Assembly: GCA_037200445.1 (NCBI GenBank) | Contig: JBBCGH010000001.1 | Span: 310,001 to 374,000, forward strand | Reading direction: 5' to 3' | DNA length: 64,000 bases | Origin: Alphaproteobacteria bacterium | Lineage (GTDB): Bacteria; Pseudomonadota; Alphaproteobacteria; Rhizobiales; Xanthobacteraceae | In this document: piece by piece, positions 50,185-59,004 of the stretch | Layout of the letters: every line of letters begins with the position of its first letter | Numbering within the stretch: position 1 is the stretch's first letter | The notes under the pieces: model-generated | What the model was told of the DNA's origin: nothing | Databases searched by the model: none | Seen by the model: the letters and a program-made list of their open reading frames with translations, nothing else | Made by a program: the position numbers and the translations under genes

Positions 50185-50294
50185 GTCATCGCCCGCGAAG
50201 GCGGGCGATCCAGTAACCGCTGTTCTCTCGAATACGCGGAGACCAGTGATTATCTGCGGTGGATACTGGATACCCTGCCTTCGCGGGGTATGAC
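50185..50294. repeat. Palindromic repeat, ATCCAGTA/TACTGGAT family (copy 3)
   Basis: Arms gtcatcgcccgcgaaggcgggcgatccagta and tactggataccctgccttcgcggggtatgac. It lies inside the cox operon between coxL and coxD, where it could lower expression of the maturation genes relative to the structural genes. Confidence 0.8.
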
Positions 50295-50312
50295 GAACCG
50301 AGAGCTCTTGGC

Positions 50313-51194
50313 GTGCCCCTCGACCGCGAAACCATCTCCGACCGCCTCGCCACCGCCGGCTACATCGCCGACCGCGACATCGCCACCGCGCTCTGGCTGA
50401 TGGAGTTCTTGAAGCGCCCGCTGCTGCTCGAAGGCGAAGCCGGGGTCGGCAAGACCGAGGTCGCGAAAGCGCTGGCGGCGGTGCACGGCGCCGAGCTCAT
50501 CCGCCTGCAGTGCTACGAGGGCCTCGACCAGAACGCCGCGCTCTATGAGTGGAACTACCAACGCCAGCTCCTCGCCATCAAGGCGCGCGAAGGCGCGGGC
50601 GAGAACGCCGACGCGATCGAAGAGCATATTTTCTCCGAGCGCTACCTGCTGGAGCGGCCGCTGCTTGCGGCGATCCGCCGCGAAAAACCGCCGGTGCTGC
50701 TCGTCGATGAGGTCGACCGCGCCGACCAGGAATTCGAGGCGTTCCTGCTCGAATTGCTCTCCGATTTTCAGGTGAGCATCCCGGAGCTGGGCACGATCAC
50801 GGCGACGTCGATCCCGCGCGTCGTGCTCACCTCCAACGGCACGCGCGAACTCTCCGACGCGCTGCGCCGCCGTTGTCTTTATCACTACGTCGATTTCCCC
50901 GACGTGGACCGCGAGGCACGCATCATCCTGGCGCGCCTGCCCGGTATCGACACCGCGCTCGCGTTGCAGATTGCCCGCATGGTCAATGCGGTGCGCAAGG
51001 AAGACTTGCGCAAGGTGCCGGGCGTTGCCGAAACGCTCGACTGGGCGGCGACGCTCGCGGGCCTTGACGTGCACGATCTCCGGCAGGAGCCCGAGGCCGT
51101 GCACGAGACGATGATGTGCCTGCTCAAGACGCACGAGGATCGGGCGCGCATGACGCGCGAGGTGGCGGAGCGGTTGTTGGGGAAGGTGGCGTGA
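50313..51194 (+). CDS. coxD: CO dehydrogenase maturation AAA+ ATPase
   Basis: A 293-residue MoxR-type AAA+ chaperone. Walker A GEAGVGKT is at 41-48, Walker B VLLVDEVDRAD near 113-123, sensor 1 VVLTSNGTREL, and an arginine-finger RRRCLYHYVDFP. In O. carboxidovorans CoxD is needed to build the CuSMoO2 centre of CoxL. I chose GTG at 50313 because the frame upstream (to 50259) runs through a palindromic repeat; the resulting length is close to the known protein. The stop overlaps the coxE start in TGATG. Confidence 0.92.
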   Translation: MPLDRETISDRLATAGYIADRDIATALWLMEFLKRPLLLEGEAGVGKTEVAKALAAVHGAELIRLQCYEGLDQNAALYEWNYQRQLLAIKAREGAGENADAIEEHIFSERYLLERPLLAAIRREKPPVLLVDEVDRADQEFEAFLLELLSDFQVSIPELGTITATSIPRVVLTSNGTRELSDALRRRCLYHYVDFPDVDREARIILARLPGIDTALALQIARMVNAVRKEDLRKVPGVAETLDWAATLAGLDVHDLRQEPEAVHETMMCLLKTHEDRARMTREVAERLLGKVA

Positions 51195-52414
51195 TGCGTA
51201 GCCCGGATGAAGCGAAGCGCAATCCGGGGGCGGCCCCGCATTCCGCTGCGCTCCATGCGGGCTACGAAATAGGTGCTCCCGCCCGCCGCCGTCTCGCGGG
51301 CTTTGCCCGTACATTGCGCGACAACGGCTTCCACGTCGGGCTCGCCGAAAGTAGCGATGCGCTCTCCGTGCTTGCCTCGCCCGCAGCGACGCGGCCGTCC
51401 TCGCTTCAGCCGGCGCTGCGCGCGCTGTTCTGCACCACGCATTCGGACTGGGAGAAGTTCGACGACATCTTCAAGGCGTTCTGGCTCGGCCGCGACATGC
51501 GTTCCCCGAGAACCCTCAAAGGCACGGGAGCCGCCAAAGGAGCGCCGCGCAAGATTGCGGAGGCCGGCACGTCGGACGCGACGAGACTGCCCGACCAGAT
51601 GCCGCGCGGCGATGGCGATGGATCCGGCGGCCACAGCCAGCGGGAGGGTGCATCCACGGGTGAAAACCTGGCGAAGACCGACCTGCGCCACATCACCGAT
51701 CCGGCCGACGTCGTGCGCACGCACGAACTTGCCGCACGCCTTGCCCGTGCGATGCGCGCGCGGCTTGTGCGCCGCGAGCAGGTGCGGCGGCGCGGACGGC
51801 GGCTCGATCTACGCCGTACCATCCATCGCAACGTGAGCCACGGCGGTACGCTGATCGATCTCGCGTGGCGGCGGCGCAAGGAGAAGCCGTTGCGGCTCGT
51901 GATCCTGCTCGACGCGTCCGGCTCGATGGAGCTTTATACGGCGTTCTTCGTGCGCTTCCTGCATGGTGTGGTCGATGCCTTCCGCGAGGCCGAGGCCTTC
52001 GTGTTCCACACGCGGCTTGCGCATGTGTCGCCCTCGCTGCGCAACCGCGACGTGACGCGCGCGGTGGACAAGCTTGCGCTCATGGCGCAGGGCATCGGCG
52101 GCGGCACGCGTATCGGCGAGAGCCTCGCGACCTTCAATCGCTGGCATGCGCGGCGCGTCATTCATTCGCGTACCGCCGTGATGATCGTGTCGGACGGCTA
52201 CGACACTGGCGAGCCGGAGCACCTTGCCGCCGAGATGCGCCGGTTGCGCCGGCACTGCCGCCGCATCGTCTGGCTCAATCCGCTGATCGGCTGGCGCGAT
52301 TATTCGCCGGCCGCGCGCGGCATGCAGGCCGCGCTCCCCTACGTCGATCTGTTCGCGCCCGCGCACAATCTCGAAAGTCTCGAGGCGCTCGAGCCCTATC
52401 TCGCGAGGCTCTGA
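51194..52414 (+). CDS. coxE: VWA-domain CO dehydrogenase maturation protein
   Basis: A 406-residue protein with a C-terminal von Willebrand A domain: MIDAS motif LLDASGSME, then GGGTRIGESL and VSDGYDTGE. The N-terminal half has the CoxE-type RRLAGFARTLRDNGFHVGLAE and FCTTHSDWEKFDDIF. It works with CoxD in maturing the Mo-Cu site. ATG at 51194 is translationally coupled to coxD (TGATG). Residues 2 to about 24 (RSPDEAKRNPG...HAGY) are translated from a palindromic repeat, so the N-terminus is an insertion-derived extension absent from the family core; the next in-frame start would cut into the conserved region. Confidence 0.92.
   Translation: MRSPDEAKRNPGAAPHSAALHAGYEIGAPARRRLAGFARTLRDNGFHVGLAESSDALSVLASPAATRPSSLQPALRALFCTTHSDWEKFDDIFKAFWLGRDMRSPRTLKGTGAAKGAPRKIAEAGTSDATRLPDQMPRGDGDGSGGHSQREGASTGENLAKTDLRHITDPADVVRTHELAARLARAMRARLVRREQVRRRGRRLDLRRTIHRNVSHGGTLIDLAWRRRKEKPLRLVILLDASGSMELYTAFFVRFLHGVVDAFREAEAFVFHTRLAHVSPSLRNRDVTRAVDKLALMAQGIGGGTRIGESLATFNRWHARRVIHSRTAVMIVSDGYDTGEPEHLAAEMRRLRRHCRRIVWLNPLIGWRDYSPAARGMQAALPYVDLFAPAHNLESLEALEPYLARL
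51198..51265. repeat. Palindromic repeat inside the coxE frame, gtagcccgg/cgggctac family (copy 2)
   Basis: Arms gtagcccggatgaagcgaagcgcaatccgg and gcattccgctgcgctccatgcgggctac, matching the intergenic copy at 29059-29145. It keeps the coxE reading frame open and encodes roughly its residues 2-24. Confidence 0.8.
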
Positions 52415-53247
52415 TGGACGACGCTCGCGATATCCTCGATCTCATCTCGACGCGCCGCGCGGCCGGGCAGCCGTTCGCGCTCGCGACCGTGGTGCGCACC
52501 GTGGCGGCGACAGCCGCGAAGGCGGGCGCCAAGGCCGTCATCCTGCCGGACGGCACCATGTCGGAAGGCTGGATCGGCGGCGGTTGCGCCCGCGCCGCCG
52601 TTCTCAAGGCGGCGCGCGAGGCGATCGCGGACGGCAAGCCGCGCCTCGTCTCGGTGCAGCCGCCGGATGCGTTGCAGGATCAGGGCGTCGCGGCGGGCGA
52701 GGAGCGCGCCGGGGTGCGTTTCGTGAAGAACATGTGCCCGAGCCAGGGAACCATGGATATCTTCGTCGAGCCGGTGTTGCCGCGGCCACAACTCCTCATC
52801 TGCGGTGCGAGCCCGGTCGCGGTCGCGGTCGCAGACCTCGGCCGGCGCATCGGGTTCGCGACGACCGTCTGCGCGCCGGCTTCCGAGCAACAGAGTTTCC
52901 CCGAGGCCGACCGCCGCATCGAGGGCTATGCGCTGCCGGTCGAGGAGGCAGGCGGGCGCTATGTGGTGATCGCCACCCAGGGGCGCGGCGACGAGGCCGC
53001 GCTGCAGGCCGCGCTTGCGATCGAGGCGGCGCATGTCGCCTTCGTCGGCAGCAGCAAGAAGGCGGAGGTGCTCCGGGCGAAGCTCGCCGCGGCCGGCGTC
53101 GCGCCCGGGCGCCTCGCGGCGCTGAAGGCGCCGGCGGGGCTGGACCTCGGCGCGATCACGCCGGACGAGATCGCGATTTCCATCCTTGCCGAAATCGTCG
53201 CGCTACGGCGCGGCAAGCATCGCCGTGAGACGGCACAAGACGGCTAG
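52414..53247 (+). CDS. coxF: XdhC/CoxF family maturation factor
   Basis: A 277-residue protein of the XdhC/CoxF family. The N-terminal domain has FALATVVRT...SEGWIGGGCAR with a conserved cysteine; the C-terminal Rossmann domain has LLICGASPVAVAVADL and IATQGRGDEAALQAAL. Members bind molybdenum cofactor and insert sulfur; CoxF is needed for a functional Mo-Cu centre. ATG at 52414 overlaps the coxE stop in TGATG. It is the last gene of the unit here; no coxG-type membrane-anchor gene follows. Confidence 0.93.
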   Translation: MDDARDILDLISTRRAAGQPFALATVVRTVAATAAKAGAKAVILPDGTMSEGWIGGGCARAAVLKAAREAIADGKPRLVSVQPPDALQDQGVAAGEERAGVRFVKNMCPSQGTMDIFVEPVLPRPQLLICGASPVAVAVADLGRRIGFATTVCAPASEQQSFPEADRRIEGYALPVEEAGGRYVVIATQGRGDEAALQAALAIEAAHVAFVGSSKKAEVLRAKLAAAGVAPGRLAALKAPAGLDLGAITPDEIAISILAEIVALRRGKHRRETAQDG

Positions 53248-53292
53248 AGTGTGATTCACCTTCGTTGAATCACACTCGTCGCGTTTTCTTTC
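53247..53292 (+). terminator. Hairpin terminator of the cox operon
   Basis: Perfect 12-bp stem gagtgtgattca/tgaatcacactc (53247-53258 and 53266-53277) with a 7-base loop, beginning at the last base of the coxF stop codon, followed shortly by a T-rich run (gttttctttctttt). It could serve both coxF and the converging thiolase gene. Confidence 0.7.
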
Positions 53293-53296
53293 TTTT

Positions 53297-53346
53297 GAGC
53301 ATGATCTTTTCCGAAAACCGGTTCCCCACTTTTCGGGATCATGCTC
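53297..53346. repeat. Palindromic repeat, ccgaaaaccgg family (copy 2)
   Basis: Perfect 10-bp outer arms gagcatgatc/gatcatgctc with inner ccgaaaa/ttttcgg; same family as 661-729. It lies between the coxF terminator and the thiolase stop. Confidence 0.8.
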
Positions 53347-53359
53347 TAGCTTCCCGGGT

Positions 53360-54598
53360 TCACATCCGCTCGATGATGATGGCGGGCGCCATGCCGCCGG
53401 CCGCGCACATCGTGACCAGCCCGCGTTTCAAATCGCGCCGCTCCAGTTCGTCGAGCAGTGTGCCGATCAGGATCGAGCCGGTCGCGCCGATCGGATGACC
53501 GAGCGCGATCGCGCCGCCGTTCACGTTCACCTTGTCGCGGTCGAGCTTCAAGTCGCGGATGAATTTCTCCGCCACCACCGCAAACGCTTCATTGATCTCG
53601 AACAGGTCGATGTCGTCGAGCGTCAGCCCGGCCTTGGCGAGCGCCTTGCGCGCCGCCGGGACCGGCGCGTTGAGCATCAAGGTCGGGCTGTCGCCCATGT
53701 TCGCCATCGCGACGACTTTGGCACGGGGCTTGAGGCCGTTGCGCTGCGCGTAATCCGGCGAGGCGAGCAGCAGCGCCGCCGCGCCATCGACGACGCCCGA
53801 CGACGAGCCCGCGTGATGTACGAACGCGATGTCGAGGTCGGGATATTTCTGCGTGAGGAGCTTGCGATAGGTGGTGCGGTTCTCATCGATCGCCGCGTCC
53901 GCCATCGCCTGGAACGCGGGCTTGAGCGCCGCGAGGCCCTCGCGCGTCGTGCCCGGGCGCGGATATTCCTCGCGGTCGAGCGCGAGCGTGCCGTCTTCGT
54001 GATGCACCGGCACGAGGCTTCTGGCGAAATAACCGTTGCGGATGGCGCGGTCGGCGCGCTTCTGGCTCTCGAGCGAGAGATCGTCGAGCGCCTCGCGCGG
54101 AATGTCCTCCAGCGTCGCGATCGCATCCGCGCAGACGCCCTGATGCGACTGCGGATGCCGCGCGCGCAGGCGCAGGTTTCCGCTGTCCATCATGGGCGGC
54201 CCTCCGTCCGCACTGCGCCGGCCCGGCATCGACATCATCTCGGTGCCGCCAGCGATGACCAAATCTTCGAACCCCGCCACGATCGAGGCGGCCGCGATGT
54301 TCACCGTGGTGATGCCCGAGCCGCAGAAGCGGTCGAGCGTCACGCCGCTCGACTTCACCGAATAGCCCGCATCGAGCGCCGCCATGCGGCCGAGGTCGCC
54401 GCCCTGGCTGCCGACCTGCGCCGCAGTGCCCCAGACGATGTCGTCGACGTCGGCGGTGTCGATTCCGGTGCGCTCGGCGAGCGCCTTGAGCACGGTCGCG
54501 GCGAGCTGCTGCGGATGGATTTTCGAGAGCGCGCCCTTGTCGTATTTGCCGATGCCGCGCGGCGTGCGGCAGGTGTCGATGATCCAGGCTTCAGGCAT
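53360..54598 (-). CDS. Acetyl-CoA acyltransferase/acetyltransferase (thiolase)
   Basis: A 412-residue thiolase. The acyl-accepting cysteine is Cys92 in DRFCGSGITT; the other catalytic residues are His368 in GHPIGATG and Cys398 in [10 protein letters not shown], with NEAFA between. It either splits 3-ketoacyl-CoA in fatty-acid oxidation or condenses acetyl-CoA; no fadB or dehydrogenase partner is adjacent. ATG at 54598 gives the family N-terminus. Its 3' end is duplicated, in decayed form and the same orientation, at 44291-44475 on the other side of the cox locus. Confidence 0.94.
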   Translation of the reverse strand: MPEAWIIDTCRTPRGIGKYDKGALSKIHPQQLAATVLKALAERTGIDTADVDDIVWGTAAQVGSQGGDLGRMAALDAGYSVKSSGVTLDRFCGSGITTVNIAAASIVAGFEDLVIAGGTEMMSMPGRRSADGGPPMMDSGNLRLRARHPQSHQGVCADAIATLEDIPREALDDLSLESQKRADRAIRNGYFARSLVPVHHEDGTLALDREEYPRPGTTREGLAALKPAFQAMADAAIDENRTTYRKLLTQKYPDLDIAFVHHAGSSSGVVDGAAALLLASPDYAQRNGLKPRAKVVAMANMGDSPTLMLNAPVPAARKALAKAGLTLDDIDLFEINEAFAVVAEKFIRDLKLDRDKVNVNGGAIALGHPIGATGSILIGTLLDELERRDLKRGLVTMCAAGGMAPAIIIERM

Positions 54599-54740
54599 GG
54601 CGTTGTCCCGGCTGCGAGAGCGTTCCGCGCAATTTCATCATGCCCATATATGCGCTTCAATGCGCGACGAGCCCCGTGTACCCTCTTGTGGCGAGGCGTC
54701 ATTCGCGAGCAATGTCGGGTGAAAAGCAGCCGGGAAGACC

Positions 54741-55919
54741 ATGAAGCCGATCGACCGCATCAAGACCTTCCATGCCGACCTCACCGCGCGGCGGCAGGAT
54801 TTTCACGCCCATCCGGAGCTCGGCTTCGACGAGCACCGCACCTCCGGCATCGTGGCGGCGGAGCTGGAAAAGCTCGGCATCGAGGTGCACCGCGGCGTCG
54901 GCGGCACCGGCGTCGTCGGCGTGCTGCGCGAGGGCAATGGGCCGGTGTCGATCGGGCTGCGCGCCGACATGGATGCGCTGCCGATTCTCGAGGCGAACGA
55001 GGTCTCGTACAAGTCGACCAAGCCCGGCGTGATGCACGCGTGCGGCCACGACGGCCACACCACGATGCTGCTCGGCGCGGCGCGCTATCTCGCCGAGACG
55101 CGCAACTTCAACGGCACGGTGAATTTCATCTTCCAGCCCGCCGAAGAGGGGATGGGCGGCGCTGCGGCGATGCTCAAGGACGAGCTGTTCGCGCGCTTCC
55201 CGTGCGACAGCGTGTTCGGCATGCACAATCATCCCGGCATGCCGGTCGGCACCTTCGCGATCCGCCCCGGGACGATGATGGCGGCGGGTGCGTTCTTCGA
55301 CATTCACGTCGAGGGACGCGGCGCGCACGGTGCGCGGCCCGAGACGAGCGTCGACTCGGTGCTGGTCGCGAGCCATATCGTGATCGCCCTGCAGGCGATC
55401 GTCGCGCGCAACGTCAGCCCGCTCGACACCGCAGTGGTCAGCGCGACGACGCTCCGCAGCGGCGACGCCTACAACGTGATCCCGCAGACCGCCGAGATCA
55501 AAGGTACCGTGCGCGCCTTCCGCAACGAGGTGATGACGCTGGTGGAAGAGAACATGACGCGCACGGCGGCGGGCGTTGCGGCGGCCTTCGGCGCGACCGC
55601 GCGCGTCGATTTCCGCAGGCTGTTTGCGCCGCTGGTGAACGACGCGGAGGCGACGGTCGAGTTCGCCGACGTAGCGGCGGCAATCGTCGGTGACGACAAC
55701 GTCGAACGCGAGCGCAGCCTGATCATGGCGTCGGAGGATTTCTCCTTCATGCTGGAGCAGCGGCCCGGCGCCTACATCAACATCGGCAACGGCGACACTG
55801 TCGGCAGCACGCCGGTGCACAATCCGAATTACAATTTCAACGACGAGATATTGCCGCTTGGCTCGGCGGCGCTCGCGGGCATCGTGGAGAAGAAGCTGCC
55901 GCGGATGGCCGGCACCTGA
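54741..55919 (+). CDS. M20 family amidohydrolase (hippurate hydrolase/aminoacylase type)
   Basis: A 392-residue metallo-amidohydrolase of the M20D group. The motif HACGHDGHT carries the metal-binding Cys and His residues, FQPAEEGMGG gives the glutamate pair, and MHNHPGMPVG and GRGAHGARPETSVD follow, the latter in the dimerisation domain. Members cleave N-acyl amino acids such as hippurate. ATG at 54741 follows a short gap from the divergent thiolase gene. The stop (55919) abuts the converging SLOG-like gene without any spacer. Confidence 0.92.
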   Translation: MKPIDRIKTFHADLTARRQDFHAHPELGFDEHRTSGIVAAELEKLGIEVHRGVGGTGVVGVLREGNGPVSIGLRADMDALPILEANEVSYKSTKPGVMHACGHDGHTTMLLGAARYLAETRNFNGTVNFIFQPAEEGMGGAAAMLKDELFARFPCDSVFGMHNHPGMPVGTFAIRPGTMMAAGAFFDIHVEGRGAHGARPETSVDSVLVASHIVIALQAIVARNVSPLDTAVVSATTLRSGDAYNVIPQTAEIKGTVRAFRNEVMTLVEENMTRTAAGVAAAFGATARVDFRRLFAPLVNDAEATVEFADVAAAIVGDDNVERERSLIMASEDFSFMLEQRPGAYINIGNGDTVGSTPVHNPNYNFNDEILPLGSAALAGIVEKKLPRMAGT

Positions 55920-57908
55920 TCAGCCCGCCGGCCGGATCGGCCGCTGGCGATAGATCGCAACCCACTCGGCATTTTCCTTCATCGCCTCGCGGCCAAGCTC
56001 GATATAGAGCTCCTTGAGCTGGCGGATGTCGTCTGACGTCGCGCGATCCGGATGCGCGTTCAGCGCCGTGTTGACGAGCAGCAGCGCGCGTTCGAACAGG
56101 AGGTACATGCGCTCGTATTGGCGGCCCTGCGCCTTGAACGCGAGCTGTTCGGTGTAGCCTGCGATGACGGCGCCGGCGCCGACCAGCAGCCCCATGATGA
56201 CGATCATGACATGCCGCGCTTCCTCGCGCGCGTGCGCGTCCTCGATAAGCAAATACAGGATCGCGAGGCCGACCGCGCCGACTAGCGGCGAAGCGGCCAG
56301 CGCGACAAGCGACCATTCCTCGCGCATTTCGGCGAGCAAGGTCAGTTCCCTGCTCCTGCGCGTGAAGTACGCCCATTGACCGACAATCCAGAGCCGGCGC
56401 ACATCGTCGAACGATTGCCGGTCGGCCGGCGCAAGCGCCGGGCCCACGGCATCGTCAAGCATGTCAAGCGTACGTACCACGATCGTGACCCAGGCAAGCT
56501 CGCTCGGTTGCTTGATCGGGTAGGCGCTGGCGACGTGGTTTTCGATGCGCGCAACCCTCCAGTACAAGGCGACCCGCAGTGCCTCGGCCAGCGACCTGTA
56601 GTCGAGAAAGCGCTCCTGGTGATGGCGGACGCGCGCGCGGATGAAGAGCGAGAAGCCATAGACCAGGGTGGCGATGTAGAGCAGCAGCAGCGCCGGGTGC
56701 GGGCATAGGTGCGCATAGGCCTCGAAGAACATGATCGCCACGAAGCCGGCAAGGAACAGCTTGAACCAGTCGCTGCGGAAACTGTGCTGGCTCGTCAAGG
56801 CGAGGGCGTCGGCGCGCCGGTACGCTTCGCACCAGCGTCCGGCCTTTTCGAGGGCATTGGCCTGGATATCGCGCAGATGCACAGGCTGCACGTCTTTGCC
56901 TGGTTCGGGGATCGGCGCCGTCATCGCGCGGCGATCCGGTGATGCTGCATCGGCATAATCCGTAAACACGCCTGCGAGGCTCTTCTCGAACGCCCTGCGG
57001 CCTTTCGGCGATGCCGCCCGCGCCGCTCCTTCTCGATTGAAGCGCCGGGTTTGCCCTGTCGTCGCACGGAAGACGTTCCAGCCGCGTATCTCGGGGGGCG
57101 CGGAATGGCCTTCGGGATGGAGGCCGAAGAAAATCCGAATGAAATCCACGCTGTCGCGCACAATCCTGCGCGGCCCGCGCAGGGGTGGCCCGGTCAAATC
57201 GAATCCCCATGGTCTGGTTTCGATCGCGACCTGCGGTGAACCGGCTTTCTTGCGCGGTGCCATGATTTCGATGACCGGGCCGATCTCCGAGCCGTCGAGC
57301 GCATTGCGGGCATCTTTCGACAATTCGAACGGAATACCGTTGCGCTTGAAGCGTACGATCTGGGCGGCCCCACCCGTTAGTTCGCCGCTTTGGTCCCCGT
57401 TCCAGAGGGCCACCAGGACATGGCAATGATTGACGATGTAGAGGCCGACGTCCTGATACTGCGCGTCACGCTTTTTCCTGTCGTTCCGAACGCTTTCGCG
57501 CGTGCCGCCGTCGCAATAGGGCATCTCGATCGTCGCGAAGGCGCGCGTCAGCAAGGATTCGAATCGCTTCTCGGCGTCCGCCCTGATTGCCTTTCCGGGT
57601 TTGAAGTCCTCCAGATATTCGTCTTTTTCCATGGGCAGCGGTGCGATCAGAATCGCACCCTGTTCAAGCGCGGCTTCGGCAACGAGGCTGTCTGCGCCTT
57701 CAGCCAGAGCCGACAGGATAACGATCGGCGTGTCGGGATCGCGGTCGAGGTAGTCTCGTTTCAGCCGCTCCAGCGCGCGCGTAAACTCGTCCTTCAGGCG
57801 AGCGTCGTCGGTCTCGTACAAATCGCGATGGCCGGTCACGCCGATGACCAGCGGAATACGGCCGAGCAGCTTCTCGTCGAGCTGTTTCAGCGCAGGATTG
57901 ATGGGCAA
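55920..57908 (-). CDS. SLOG-like nucleotide-sensor protein with four membrane helices
   Basis: About 662 residues of unassigned function. The N-terminal domain is Rossmannoid: IGVTGHRDL (about 22-30), then VILSALAEGADSLVAEAAL (about 63-81), GAILIAPLPM and NHCHVLVALWNG, the pattern of SLOG-superfamily nucleotide-binding domains. A charged middle part follows. The C-terminal third has two helix pairs: FKLFLAGFVAIMFFEAYAH plus LLLLYIATLVYGFSLFIRA (about 380-425), and SPLVGAVGLAILYLLIE plus MIVIMGLLVGAGAVIAGY (about 533-588), flanked by RSLAEALRVALYWR and QGRQYERMYLLFERA, which resemble SLATT-type effector segments. SLOG-SLATT proteins are predicted conflict systems in which a nucleotide signal opens the membrane. 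Start: TTG at 57908 with GGAG; GTG at 57989 is the alternative. Confidence 0.68.
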   Translation of the reverse strand: MPINPALKQLDEKLLGRIPLVIGVTGHRDLYETDDARLKDEFTRALERLKRDYLDRDPDTPIVILSALAEGADSLVAEAALEQGAILIAPLPMEKDEYLEDFKPGKAIRADAEKRFESLLTRAFATIEMPYCDGGTRESVRNDRKKRDAQYQDVGLYIVNHCHVLVALWNGDQSGELTGGAAQIVRFKRNGIPFELSKDARNALDGSEIGPVIEIMAPRKKAGSPQVAIETRPWGFDLTGPPLRGPRRIVRDSVDFIRIFFGLHPEGHSAPPEIRGWNVFRATTGQTRRFNREGAARAASPKGRRAFEKSLAGVFTDYADAASPDRRAMTAPIPEPGKDVQPVHLRDIQANALEKAGRWCEAYRRADALALTSQHSFRSDWFKLFLAGFVAIMFFEAYAHLCPHPALLLLYIATLVYGFSLFIRARVRHHQERFLDYRSLAEALRVALYWRVARIENHVASAYPIKQPSELAWVTIVVRTLDMLDDAVGPALAPADRQSFDDVRRLWIVGQWAYFTRRSRELTLLAEMREEWSLVALAASPLVGAVGLAILYLLIEDAHAREEARHVMIVIMGLLVGAGAVIAGYTEQLAFKAQGRQYERMYLLFERALLLVNTALNAHPDRATSDDIRQLKELYIELGREAMKENAEWVAIYRQRPIRPAG

Positions 57909-57992
57909 CGGCGCGCACTCCGTCCCTAGCGTCGGGCACCGCCAGCATTGTTCCCGAGCCCGGAACAACAAACAAGGGCGGCGGCGCACGCC

Positions 57993-58958
57993 TCAGGTCA
58001 GCGGGCCGGCTTTCGCGTAGGCGGCATCGACAAGCCGCGCGACCGGGACATAGTCGGAGAGCGAAACGAGCGGCGGCTTGCCGGCGCGCACGCGCTCGAT
58101 CGCGTCGAACACGAATGTGCGGTAGTGCGGCACATTGGTGGTGAGCATCTTGCGCGTTGCGCGGCCGCCGTCGTTCTCGACGATCTCGATCGTGTCAGGA
58201 TCGTGCACCACGATGTAGCGCTGTGGCGTGCGGACCGCATAATGCATGTCGAACGTGCTGGTCGGCGCGGGAAACAGGTAACCGGTCTCGATCACGCAGC
58301 GGTCCGGCCCACGCGCCAGCGTGACGCAGGAATAGTCTTCGATCTTCTCGCCCCACGCCGCGTTCGACATGACCGCCTGGTCCACCGCGACATCGGGGCC
58401 CATCAGCGCCAGCGCGAGATCGAGGAAGTGGGGGCTCAAATTGATGGTGCAGCCGCCGCCGGAGAGCGCCGGATCGAGCATCCAGTCGTTGCCGGCGGCG
58501 CGATAGCGCTGCGGGAAGCCGGCGATGAAGCGGAAGGTCATGTACTGGACCGATGGCTGATCGCGCAGCAGCGCGAAGAAATCGCCATTGCGGAACACCA
58601 GCGGTACGGCGGCGAATGCGCCTGCGTCTCGCGCAGCCTGTGCGATGCCGGCAACCTCGCGCTCGTTCATGCCGCAGGGCTTCTCCAGCGCGAACGGGAT
58701 GTTCTCGGCGATCAGAAAGTGCGCCTGATCCGCCATGTCGCAATGGCGGCCCAGCGCGATGACGAAGTCGGGCTTCACGCGGCGGCACAGTTCGCGAAAG
58801 TCCGTGTCGCCCGCGCAGCCGAGCTTTGCCTTCAGGGCGTCGACCACCTTTGTGTCCGGATCGGCAACGCCCGCGATCGTCAGGCCGGGCACAGCCGAGG
58901 CCGGCTCCAGATAGAGCGGCAGGTGCCAGTGCGATGCGCCGATGAAAGCGAGCTTCAT
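57993..58958 (-). CDS. Gfo/Idh/MocA family oxidoreductase
   Basis: A 321-residue putative NAD(P)-dependent sugar or cyclitol dehydrogenase. The Rossmann start is LAFIGASHWHLPLYL, a variant without the classic GxGxxG. EKPCGMNEREV supplies the EKP motif, and GGGCTINLSPHFLDLAL the conserved catalytic-histidine region. The substrate is unknown. The stop is three bases from the earliest possible start of the SLOG-like gene, so the two may share a transcript. The first 33 bp of this gene recur at 61180-61213. Confidence 0.85.
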   Translation of the reverse strand: MKLAFIGASHWHLPLYLEPASAVPGLTIAGVADPDTKVVDALKAKLGCAGDTDFRELCRRVKPDFVIALGRHCDMADQAHFLIAENIPFALEKPCGMNEREVAGIAQAARDAGAFAAVPLVFRNGDFFALLRDQPSVQYMTFRFIAGFPQRYRAAGNDWMLDPALSGGGCTINLSPHFLDLALALMGPDVAVDQAVMSNAAWGEKIEDYSCVTLARGPDRCVIETGYLFPAPTSTFDMHYAVRTPQRYIVVHDPDTIEIVENDGGRATRKMLTTNVPHYRTFVFDAIERVRAGKPPLVSLSDYVPVARLVDAAYAKAGPLT

Positions 58959-59004
58959 GCGGTAAATATCTCCCCGTGCGCGGGAAACATAGCACGCAGG
59001 CGCG

